Assembly (NCBI GenBank): GCA_003550305.1
Contig: QKYT01000130.1
Location: forward strand, 9,245 to 22,402
Direction of reading: 5' to 3'
DNA length: 13,158 nt
Source: Glomus cerebriforme
Taxonomy: Eukaryota > Glomeromycota > Glomeromycetes > Glomerales > Glomeraceae
How positions within the stretch are numbered: the first letter of the stretch is position 1; the number at the start of each line of letters is the position of its first letter. The translations under genes and the position numbers were made by a program. Shown here piece by piece: positions 1 through 8,013 of this stretch. The notes beneath the pieces were generated by a model. That model had not been told where the DNA came from. It was given only the letters and a program-made list of their open reading frames with translations, and searched no databases.

Positions 1-556
1 AAAAATTTGCTCACTCAGGTATGCGTGTATGAGGGTCAAAACCTCACTCAGGCATGAAAAAATTTGCTCACTCAGGTATGCATGTATAAGCATGATGAAA
101 ATATTGCTCATTTGCACACTCAATATGCATGTATAAGGGCCGAAACACTCTCATTGGCCCACTCAGATTATGCGTGTATAAGGGTCGAAACACTTACTAA
201 AAAATATCCCACTCAAATATGCGTGTGACTCACTCAGCATGGAAAAAAAAATATTTGCTCATTTGCCCACAAATATGCAATGTATGAGGGTCGAAACACT
301 CACTCAGGCATGGTAAATATTGCTCATTTGCCCACTCAAATATGCGTGTATGAGGGTCGAAACACTCACTCAGGCATGGTAAAAATATTTGCTCATTTGC
401 TCACTCAAATATGCTTGTATGAGGGTCGAAATACTCACTCAGGCATGGTAAAAATATTGCTCATTTGCCCACTCAAATATGCGTGTGCCCACTCAATATG
501 CGTGTATGAGGGTCGAAACACTCATTCAGGCATGATAAAGCATATTGCTCACTAGG
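1..556. repeat. Minisatellite array, unit about 66-69 bp
   Basis: Degenerate tandem array with the recurring core TATGAGGGTCGAAACACTCA followed by CTCAGGCATGGTAAA, an AT spacer, and TTTGCCCACTCAAATATGC. Copies of the TAT(G/A)AGGG box start near 28, 85 (degenerate), 132, 177, 283, 349, 418 and 505. The last four copies are the most alike, with spacings of 66, 69 and 87 bp; the 87-bp step contains a short partial duplication. The first copies are shorter and more diverged. The array probably continues beyond the left edge of the window and stops abruptly near 556. Confidence 0.95.
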
Positions 557-1740
557 AAAGAAAAAATAATTTCTTTAGGAATATAAATAAAAAAAATTTT
601 TTTTTTTGAAAAAAAATGTTGCCAATATATATATAATTTTTTAGTCATGAGTTATTTTCTGTTATAGCTATATTATTTAATCATTCCGGCGGTCTATAAA
701 AAAAATAATTATGAGTCATTACTAATGTATCTAAATTGGATATGTCTCAGTGATTTATTAGTTATTAGTAATACAAAAAAATTACTCATTCGACTGATAA
801 TATTTTATTGAATGATATTCGTGATTTTTTACATTAATTTATAGGCTGATAATTAAATGATAATGACCTTTAAAAGATTCTGTCATGAAAATATTTTACA
901 ATATATTACGTACAATTTACATCATTTATACATTATTTTTTTTTTTTTTTGAATTAACATGGTATAGCTTTATCCACTTAATATAGAACTTTTAGTTTCA
1001 ATTAAAGGAAATGATATAAAATTATTTTAATAATATCTACCGAATCTCATGTTATTAATTTATATTCTTCAATATCTTTTATCAAAATCTTAGCAAATTG
1101 AAGATTCGATAATTAATAATTTATACCTTTTCCCTCTCGTTCAAAACCTACTTATGAAGAGAATGTTGTGTAATCTATAGAATTTTGAACCGTAATTTTC
1201 TGAATCTAAGGATCAATTCTATTTAAGTTAAAAAATCACATTATACCAGTTTTCTAAGATTTAATTGCTTTAATAAGATAAGAATGAACAATTTTCGACC
1301 TTGAATTTAACAAAATTTAAAGTTAATTAAATATGGAATTTCTTAAACTAATAGACAACGATTTAATATAAATAACAGTATATCAGTTAATTAGGTAATC
1401 AACAAGTTCGTTAACATCACAAATTTCATGATAACCGATGAATGATCAATACATAGCAGGTGCGATTCTTAAATTTACATAACGGGTATCTGCAAATATA
1501 TACAAGTTCCTCTAATAAGGAAACGGCCGAAGTCAATACTTCATATGTATCCATAATATATATACGGAGTATCATAGGAACTCTCATCGTATGGGTTAGG
1601 ACTCGGAATGTTTTCCCTTTTAAACATCGCTACTCCATTATCTTATATTGTATTCATTTTTATTTAGCTGGTTTCTTGTTTCTCAATTTATTAACACTTT
1701 ATAAAAAATATATAATTAATAACTTCACTTAATTTTAAGT
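557..1740. other. AT-rich spacer, no supported gene
   Basis: Long A and T runs (for example about 590-615 and 936-950) and many stops in all frames up to about 1425. Between about 1426 and 1740 the GC content rises and both strands happen to stay open for 50-90 codons, but nothing there resembles a known protein and the plus-strand frame has only a GTG start. I see no RNA gene or transposon end. Confidence 0.5.
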
Positions 1741-1743
1741 GTG

Positions 1744-1759
1744 TCGGTTTCGGTTTTAG
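1744..1759. repeat. CGGTTTCGGTTTTAG motif, copy 1
   Basis: A short CCGAAA/ACCGAA-type degenerate simple repeat. A near-identical motif lies at 5064-5078, so the pair brackets the GIN1-like gene and the neighbouring signal-peptide relic. It may be chance or a fragment of a dispersed repeat. Confidence 0.4.
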
Positions 1760-2005
1760 TCTTTTTGCTAAATGTTGCATTTTGCGTTGCGTACATAAAA
1801 AAAAAGATTGAAATATATGATACTTTTTCCGATCTAGAATTTGAATAAGGTCTCGAAAAAATGATTGAGACAGAATAGGTCCCGAATTGTTCAACATACA
1901 GTACTGTAGGTTCGGCGACTGAAGGAATAATACACTGAAGGCATTAGCAAAGAAGCAAAAATTTTACGATCGACAAAAATCACGCGCAAATACATAGTAC
2001 CGATA

Positions 2006-2011
2006 TTTATT
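2006..2011 (-). terminator. Candidate polyadenylation signal of the GIN1-like gene
   Basis: AATAAA on the minus strand, 49 nt past the stop codon at 2062-2060. A second AATAAA overlaps the stop codon itself (2063-2058), but it sits too close to the coding end to be the likelier signal. Confidence 0.45.
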
Positions 2012-2059
2012 TCACTTTACATAGCAACATTGATAGAATAGTAATTCTATATTTTGATT

Positions 2060-4046
2060 TTATTGAACCTTTTCAAAAAATACATGTAAGAAAGTATAGA
2101 AAACTACATAAAACCCAATACCCAAATTCAATGCATTGTACCAAGTGACGTAGATAGTCTCCAGAGTTTGTACATATGGGTGAAGATTTTCCTGGCGATG
2201 GGTAGAGGGGAACACTTTGGTCCACCAACGAATTGGTGCAAACACTAGGTCCATCAAAGCTTGTGATGTAGGACAATCATCATAGCATGAACACAAAATA
2301 TCATTGGCAATTACCGTACCAACACGCGTGTAGAAACTAATGTAACCGGTGTCTTTTTCCTATTTCAAAAGATAATTTATAATTGAGGCATGAAAGATAC
2401 TGTACATTAGGAAAAGGATTGATGTGGAACAATCATACCATTGTTAAATCATCAACTACAACAGGAACAAGTTCGTTTGCTTCATTTAAAACTAGTATTT
2501 TCGTCTTGCCAGGTACCACATCTTGAGCATATAAGATAGACAGATCCTCGCAAAAAATACAATGGGTAGGCGTCATTCGAATTTGACCTAATTGCAAAGG
2601 AAATTATTTTTAGTAATAAAATGTTTAGACTGTTTGATAAATTTGAGTTTGTTTTTGCGAAATTAGAGTAGTGAGAGACTATTTAGTCAAGGAATGGAAA
2701 CATAAAATACCTTTTTGTCCATCTGAGTTTGTGAATTCAATCTTTATCATTTCCAGAAAAGAATCGCAATGACCGAGGTGAGATATCAGGTAAACTTCGG
2801 AAAATTCAAGTTCGCCATCTCTCACATTACTACAAACACGATCACCAACTTGAAGTTCCACCATCTCTATGAATTTACCACAGACGAGCTGTACTTTCGT
2901 ATCAAGAGAAAAACAGCCACCACTTCGGCTTTCCATCATCTCTTCGAGTTTTTTTATATATTTTGTGCTAGCTTCTAATTGCGCTTCCATCCTTATAAGC
3001 TTTAATTTCACTTCAAACTCCTTATTCTTCCTTGCTTCTTCCTCTTTTTGACGCTGAATCATTTCTTGTACTTTCCTAGCATATTCAAGTTGTTCACTGG
3101 TGAAGACTCCTCGCATACCACTAATGAATGATTTGATCTCCCCTAATCGTGCTTTATGAATTGGGTCATCTGGAGGAAAATAATCAGAGTTCGGAGCGAT
3201 GCCCCACCGGTGTTCAACTTCCTCAATGAAAGAGGTAATAGGCTCATTCCAATCCTTCCGCATTTTGTCTCTATCACTAATCTGATCTTTAGTCGCATGG
3301 GAAAATACAACAATAATAAAATTCTTTGCACCTTCTCCGAGAAACATTTTTATTCCATTCAAAATATTCCTTTGTTCCTCGGTATACCGCCTTGCTTCTG
3401 TGAAGTCCATTAAAGATTAAATTCGAAATGCAAGTTTACAGAATTAAAGTGAAGTTACTTATTACATACCGAGAAGAAAAAGTATAGCCTTAACCCCATA
3501 AGCGCATTTATTGACAGCACTGGATATTTCTTTATATATCTCTTTTGTAACTCTTTTGGTATCGAAAATTCCGGGTGTGTCTACAATGTTATACAGGACG
3601 CCATCGATTGATACCGTTGCTGTGCCACATTTATTCGTGACAGATTCCTATAGTTTCGTCATTACCTTTCTGTGAACAAATGAATAATATAAAATATGAT
3701 TACTCACCATACTCGCTGAAACTTTGAAAGTTCCTTTGTTATGTTGTTGCCCAAGGAGCAAGTTACCAAAAGTACTTTTCCCCGAACCTAACGGGTTTTC
3801 CTTTAATTAATGAGTAAAAGGAAAAAAGTACAGAATAATTAGTCGTTACTTGCCTGTTTTTCCCACTAATAGAATAACCGGATGAGTAACGTTCATTCCA
3901 GCTCCTTCAGTGAAGTTGATATTGTTTTCAGATGGAATATCATTAACAACATTAATTTGAACACCTCCAATAAAGTTTGTTTGGAATTCACCATCACTGA
4001 TTTTGGTTATTAAAAAAGTTAAAAGGATAATTCTGTTAATTCTCAT
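2060..4046 (-). CDS. GIN1: GIN1-like protein: AIG1-type GTPase fused to a Hedgehog-type Hint (Hog) domain, 6 exons
   Basis: Spliced model of 528 aa with exons 4046-3854, 3787-3708, 3647-3470, 3397-2711, 2587-2439 and 2359-2060; all junctions keep frame. The N-terminus (residues 1-20) is signal-peptide-like. The GTPase domain has a Walker A GKTGSGKST at 62-70, a switch Thr in SVT at 93-95, DTPG at 114-117, and SHATKD at 183-188 near the G4 position. A charged coiled coil spans about 251-308. The Hint domain starts at Cys312 in SGGCFSLDT, with TPTH (Thr385, His388) and SCY (Cys454), followed by FAPIR (469-473) and a hydrophobic C-terminal tail as in Hedgehog proteins. Hint domains cut their own chain before the Cys; animal Hedgehog then attaches cholesterol. 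The architecture matches GIN1 of Glomus mosseae as I recall it. Met51 (3896) is an alternative start that would remove the hydrophobic leader. The cellular role is unknown. Confidence 0.9.
3788..3853 (-). other. GC-AG intron 1 splitting the Walker A codon
   Basis: The donor reads AACAG|GCAAGT and the acceptor GTTAG|GTTCG. This 66-nt intron is the only choice I found that keeps frame and produces GKTGSGKST. The nearest GT donor (4 nt downstream) would put the next exon out of frame. AG|GCAAGT is the usual consensus for GC-AG introns. The other four introns are GT-AG: 3707-3648 (60 nt), 3469-3398 (72 nt), 2710-2588 (123 nt) and 2438-2360 (79 nt). Confidence 0.8.
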
Positions 4047-4096
4047 TTTTAAACAGCGAAGAAAAGTTTGAAAAGAAACATGTGAATAGTGCCTCC

Positions 4097-4130
4097 TTTT
4101 TTATAAATCTTAAAAACCTGTTTTTATAAA
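4097..4130 (-). promoter_or_regulatory. TATA-like elements upstream of the GIN1-like gene
   Basis: On the minus strand TTTATAAAAAA lies at 4107-4097 and TTTATAAAAA at 4130-4121, about 51-84 nt upstream of the ATG at 4046. The position fits a short 5' leader. In DNA this AT-rich such matches are cheap. Confidence 0.3.
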
Positions 4131-4567
4131 TATTATTTCTGACAGGACGATTTTTACGATTCCTTCTTTTTTTCGTTAAATTGGTTTATAGATTTCACAT
4201 GCACATTTCCAACTAGTTAACCAAATCAGGAATATATAATCCTTTAGTACATTTTTTGCCTAATGACGGATCAAATTGATTTCTATGGATTAAATATTTT
4301 GTTTTTAATTAATAATCCATAGTATTAGCAACTGATGATGAAAACGTAAATTTTTAAACGATAATCCCCAAAATTTCGCTCTTATGACTCATGTTGGCTT
4401 CATATAATTGTCACGTTTATGTTCTTTATTTTACTATGTTACAGAATTTTTTCAGTATGAAATCACTTCACACCTTATTTAACTAATCATTAATACTTCT
4501 ATCGAATGCAATAATGGCGTTAATATTTATAAGCTGGTTTATATAATACTTCTCTAAAAAGGAAAAT
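4131..4567. other. AT-rich spacer, nothing recognised
   Basis: No open frame with protein-like composition, no RNA gene and no clear repeat seen between the GIN1-like promoter region and the signal-peptide relic. Confidence 0.4.
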
Positions 4568-4834
4568 TCACAAAGTAAGATTAAGATACACTGTAAAAAA
4601 GAAGTTTGAATCTGATAAATCAAGTATACAGTAAGTTTTATCTTCATTATCCGGCAAACCAGTAATATTTCCAATTATATGTATATTAAAAAAAAAACTT
4701 ACCAAAAGCGACAATAAATCCAAATTTTATTAATGTAGCGATATGAAATCAAGTTTAGTAATATTAACGACTGGTGGTATTGACCATACCAAAGTAATGC
4801 TAATTATCAGTAAAATAAGAAAAAATTTTTTCAT
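4568..4834 (-). pseudogene. Signal-peptide ORF followed in frame by a stop-interrupted tail
   Basis: The ATG at 4834 opens a 34-residue peptide with a textbook secretion signal: MKK, then a hydrophobic core FFLILLIISITLVWS, then IPPVVN. Two consecutive TAA codons follow (4732-4727). Past them the same frame is open again to a TGA at 4570-4568 and reads like protein, with NITGLPDNEDKTYC and DLSDSNFFFTVYLNLTL. A good donor GTAAGT lies at about 4702-4697, but I found no splice pair that removes the stops in frame. It could be a broken gene for a small secreted protein, a genuine 34-residue secreted peptide, or the first exon of an unresolved gene. Family not recognised. Confidence 0.35.
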
Positions 4835-5063
4835 ATGAAAATAAAAAGGAATTTTGTTTTATATTAAAGAAAAAATATTACCCAGGCGAAATTTATAATT
4901 TCTTTTTCTATTTATTTTCTTCCTATTTTTATTACAAACTCATTAACATTTTTCAAAATCTTATTCTCTTAATTTTAGTTAATTGTTCTCTCATCTTAAT
5001 GAACACATAGTAGATATTGTAATCAAGAAGTAATTTTTTCATCTTTTTTATTTCTCACTTATT

Positions 5064-5078
5064 TCGGTTCGGTTTTAG
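5064..5078. repeat. CGGTTCGGTTTTAG motif, copy 2
   Basis: Partner of the motif at 1744-1759, with the same orientation and one internal difference. The surrounding stretch 4835-5310 is otherwise AT-rich with only very short open frames, for example 35 codons from 5177. Confidence 0.4.
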
Positions 5079-5310
5079 GAAAGTTTTTTTTCGGAGGACT
5101 TTTCAACTTTCAACTTTGTATTTTTTTCCTATGTACTGTACGTTTATTGCTTACCGCGATTAATGTTAAAATTAAAATGAGTACTCGAAATTATTTATGT
5201 TTAATAAATTTATTTGTGTTTAGGTCGGAAAAATTAAGGAGGAAACCGATTGTTTTTATTAACATAAAAACTTTTAAGTTATAAGAAATGGACAATATGG
5301 TTGAATTGGA

Positions 5311-5583
5311 TAGTGTAATGCTATTGTAAAAGTATTCCTCACTCAAAATTTTAATATAATATTCCTCTTCTTACACCGAATTATTATTTTTTTATTATTT
5401 TTAAAAATATTTCTATATAATTTATGTGGACGAAAATTCTGTAGATATGTGTGGGAAAATTTATTTCGAAAATCTAGTGTAGAAAAAGAGTATAGGGATG
5501 AGAATCTTGTAGTTAGAAATGTTAGCAATAGAAACAAATTAGCTATAGATATTTTCCGTAAATGTGAGAGAGCTAAGAAATAA
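5311..5583 (+). CDS. Coding-like terminal exon of an unrecognised gene (partial)
   Basis: Frame open for 90 codons without an ATG, ending in TAA at 5581-5583. The second half has convincing protein composition, balanced in charge and predicted helical: YVWENLFRKSSVEKEYRDE, then NLVVRNVSNRNKLAIDIF, then RKCERAKK. The first half is Ile/Leu/Phe-rich and looks like intron. A reasonable acceptor TTCTGTAG lies at 5437-5444, so the exon may be 5445-5583. I could not find an upstream exon of matching phase; MDNMVELDS at 5288-5314 ends in the wrong phase. The opposite strand is also open, but its translation is low-complexity. It could be the 3' end of a real gene or a relic. Function unknown. Confidence 0.45.
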
Positions 5584-6225
5584 CTTGATGCTGTGACGCA
5601 TTAAATAGCCTAGATCCGCGTACTCCCTCCCTCTTTGATAGCATCATACATTTCGCTTGCTACCTCCACTTTTTTATAAAGGAATCGAAAAATAAATCAT
5701 TGTTTATGTAGTTCTTTCATATGTAAATATGTATATCTTCGAACTCCGAAATATAACATCAGTAAAATCCAATGATGCATAAAAAAAGTATACAAAATCA
5801 ATGATGCCATACCTCATAAGATATACAATAATGAGTATTCAAAAAAAATGTTTCTTAAACTTCTTTCTTAAAATTTAATCAATGTCTTCTTTTTTCATTT
5901 ATAAAGAAAGTTTTACCAATACCATATCTATTCTTCTCGTAATTTTTACTGCATTCGTGGTCTGTTGTGATTATTAAGATATCTGAATTTACTATTTGGG
6001 ATTATTACTTATCTAAAGCCTTTTTTTTGTCACTTTTAGTTCTTTTCTATTACTTTCATTCGGCTTCTCTTGATCGCTATTATGTCATACATTGGATATA
6101 GTATTAGTAAGAGGATTACTTATATCTTCAACAGAAGTAAGTCATTGGCTTGTTCACTTGTGTAACATAAAGTTGTTAAAAACGGATTTCTCATATTAAA
6201 AATTTTCATACTCATTCCAATAACC
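5584..6225. other. Spacer and presumed promoter of the Uma2 gene
   Basis: There is a mildly GC-richer patch at 5580-5670, then AT-rich DNA. One 31-codon plus-strand ORF (5882-5977) encodes a peptide with a single hydrophobic segment (ISILLVIFTAFVVCC), and nothing else supports it. Immediately before the Uma2 start the context is AATAACCATGG, a good eukaryotic initiation context. No clear TATA element. Confidence 0.4.
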
Positions 6226-7156
6226 ATGGTGAACATGTCTAAAGTTTATTGTGAGAAAATACATCTTGAAAATCTAGACCTCAAGAAGGTTTATACCTTC
6301 GAAGAATTTGAGTACATAAATGACCAACTTAAGTCTCACACTATACAACTTAATGGAAAACCAATTAACCTTTTTGAATATGAAAATGGAAAATTAATCC
6401 TGATGCCTCAGACTCCATATTTTAGAGAAAAGGTTGTTGCTGAGACTGTAAGACAGTTAGGTAACTGGAACATTGAAACCCATCAAAATGGAGGCGTTAC
6501 CTCATCACAAGGTGGCTTTGATTTTAATGTCAAAGGACAGAGAACAATTCGAGCACCAGATGTTGCTTTCACTTCAAAGCAAACAGACCGCAATTTGAGT
6601 GCAATACAAGGCTGGACCTTTCAAGGTCAACCCTTCACCCCAATGTTTGTTGTTGAAGTTGATTGTATTAAAAGTGAATCAGATTTCCAAGCATTTGATG
6701 ATAGATTCAGAAATGAACTCTTTGCACCAGGAACATCTGTAAAGTTAGGATTCTTGATTAGCATCGGCAAAAATAATAACAACCAAGATATTCAAAATAT
6801 CCATTCATGGAGGCGATATGAAAATAATACTGTACATCATTATGAACATGGATGGAGAGATATGAATACCAAGGTTAGCAGTCAGGAGATTCTTCCAGGC
6901 TTCATTTTGAATGTTAATATGATTGAAGAAGCTATTTCACAAGTATGTTATGATGATTTATTATTGATGTATGATTTTATTTTAGATTTTATCATTTATT
7001 TATTTCATGAAATGATTACAGCAAGATTCAGATTTATCAGATGATGAAGATCTTAACATTCCTTGTAATGGACCTGGATGTACAGCAACTTTCACTAGTC
7101 ATCATGATTTCTTAAAACATTACCAAATGAAACATGTACTTAAACGACATACATGA
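6226..7156 (+). CDS. Uma2-domain (PD-(D/E)XK-like) protein with C-terminal C2H2 zinc finger, 2 exons
   Basis: Exons 6226-6942 and 7022-7156; the 79-nt intron has GTATGT and ATTACAG borders in phase 0 and gives 283 aa. Residues about 20-230 form an Uma2 (DUF820) fold: SSQGGFDF at 93-100, RAPDVAF at 109-115 with Asp112, and FVVEVD at 141-146 with Glu144. These align with the acidic residues of the nuclease-like core. The Lys usual in the following helix seems replaced by Arg (DDRFRNEL), and the residue two after Glu144 is Asp. Exon 2 adds an acidic linker and one zinc finger, Cys254-X4-Cys259-X12-His272-X4-His277, six residues before the stop. Without splicing, translation would run to 7044 and lose the finger. 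Bacterial Uma2 proteins are called putative restriction endonucleases; the fungal role is unproven. Met4 is an alternative start. Confidence 0.9.
6943..7021 (+). other. Intron separating the Uma2 domain from the zinc finger
   Basis: GTATGT...TTACAG, 79 nt, not a multiple of three. If retained, it encodes 33 mostly hydrophobic residues and ends at TGA 7042-7044, giving a 272-residue form without the zinc finger. The intact C2H2 spacing only downstream of the acceptor is the main support for splicing. Confidence 0.85.
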
Positions 7157-7290
7157 TGTATACAACAGATTATAATGTATCTTAATGTTACTAATTTTTT
7201 ATGTGCGGTAATTTGATTATGTAATATTCACCTTGTAAGAAATTTTGTAATGATAATACAGAAAAATTTGAATATACAGTATACATGAAA

Positions 7291-7296
7291 AATAAA
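7291..7296 (+). terminator. Candidate polyadenylation signal of the Uma2 gene
   Basis: AATAAA about 135 nt after the stop at 7154-7156. The rest of 7157-7500 is AT-rich and shows no gene. Confidence 0.35.
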
Positions 7297-7530
7297 AATG
7301 ACATTGAAATACAATTCATCTACAAATACTGAGACACATATATCATTTTTGAATAATTATACATAATAAAGAAGTATTAGCTTATTTTGTCTCCCTTAAA
7401 AATAAATTTTCTTTTTTTTTCATCTATCTATTTAAAATCATTGCAGTCACGTGGTGTCACATTTAGACTAACTGTATAAATAAATTTCATGAATTGTGTA
7501 ATGTAAATCTTATTCGTCATAAATATTACA

Positions 7531-7665
7531 CAAATCCAAAAAAGGCAATTTTGTTCCTTGACGAAATTTTTTTTTGTCTAATGCAATATTCCAAAAAAGA
7601 AATTTTGGTGACCCGGATTTCCAAAAAAGGTAATTCCACAAATCGGTAATTTCTGACTGAAATTA
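7531..7665. repeat. CCAAAAAAGG boxes plus short inverted repeat, possible transposon-end relic
   Basis: CCAAAAAAGG occurs exactly at 7536-7545 and 7621-7630, and as CCAAAAAAGA at 7591-7600, each followed by AATT or ATTTT. A perfect inverted repeat TAATTTC/GAAATTA with a 5-nt loop lies at 7647-7665. The stretch is denser in structure and GC (GTGACCCGG at 7608-7616) than its flanks. CC(A/T)6GG is also the CArG box bound by MADS-box factors, but clustering inside a repeat-like block favours a mobile-element remnant. Confidence 0.4.
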
Positions 7666-7864
7666 TGCCAAATTTTCAAAAATTTTGAATTTCTTAAAAT
7701 TATGTCAGATTTTGTAATATGATGTAATTTAATAAAATGTGTCATTATAATTTAATAAATCAGCCACATTTTTTTAAAAAATTTTTTTATTTTTTATATT
7801 TTTTGTATTTTTTTTCAAAAGTTTTATATATATTATATATAATATATAACTTATATTTATAAAA

Positions 7865-8013
7865 ATGAATAGTGAAGCTCTTAAAGAACGTCAAAAAGTC
7901 TTAATATTAAACAATTAGAAAATAATATAAATAATGTAGATAATGATTATGTAAATAATGTAAATTTAATTGAATGTACTTGCAATATTGTATATCCAGA
8001 AATTTTTCAATAA
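7865..8013 (+). pseudogene. Short two-frame coding relic
   Basis: ATG at 7865 opens MNSEALKERQKV and hits TAG after 17 codons. Shifting frame at about 7899-7900 continues with LNIKQLENNINNVDNDYVNN and ends in IECTCNIVYPEIFQ at TAA 8011-8013. The two segments join naturally if one base was lost near AAAAAGT. About 50 residues in all, Asn-rich, family not recognised. It could be a broken small gene or the start of a larger one. Confidence 0.35.

Noticed and set aside
1..556. CRISPR-like array
   Set aside because: Units are directly adjacent and diverge gradually, with no unique spacers, and the genome is eukaryotic.
1426..1740. Open frames on both strands (53 codons from ATG 1587 on minus, 90 codons from a GTG on plus)
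   Set aside because: The stretch is GC-richer than its surroundings, which lengthens chance ORFs; no motif, no splice partner, no family.
1691..1897. Minus-strand ORF of 68 codons downstream of the GIN1-like gene
   Set aside because: It lies beyond the probable polyadenylation signal, is Lys/Phe/Ile-rich without domains, and is likely chance.
1897..1908. 12-bp palindrome TACAGTACTGTA
   Set aside because: One perfect short palindrome is expected by chance in 13 kb and nothing around it suggests a binding site.
2073..2276. Alternative minus-strand frame in the last GIN1-like exon
   Set aside because: The 2359-2060 frame contains the Hint SCY and FAPIR motifs; this one is a shadow.
2769..3413. 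Several plus-strand ORFs of 60-85 codons and a second minus frame at 3143-3331
   Set aside because: All overlap exon 4 of the GIN1-like gene, whose frame carries the GTPase, coiled coil and Hint start.
3788..3799. Acceptor at AAAG before ENPLGSGKST as the start of GIN1-like exon 2
   Set aside because: It needs a phase-0 donor in exon 1, which does not exist as GT or GC at a fitting place; the GC-AG model gives the exact family motif.
7820..7850. TATATA-rich palindromic run
   Set aside because: Simple AT repeat; no paired element or gene start uses it apart from the weak relic at 7865.
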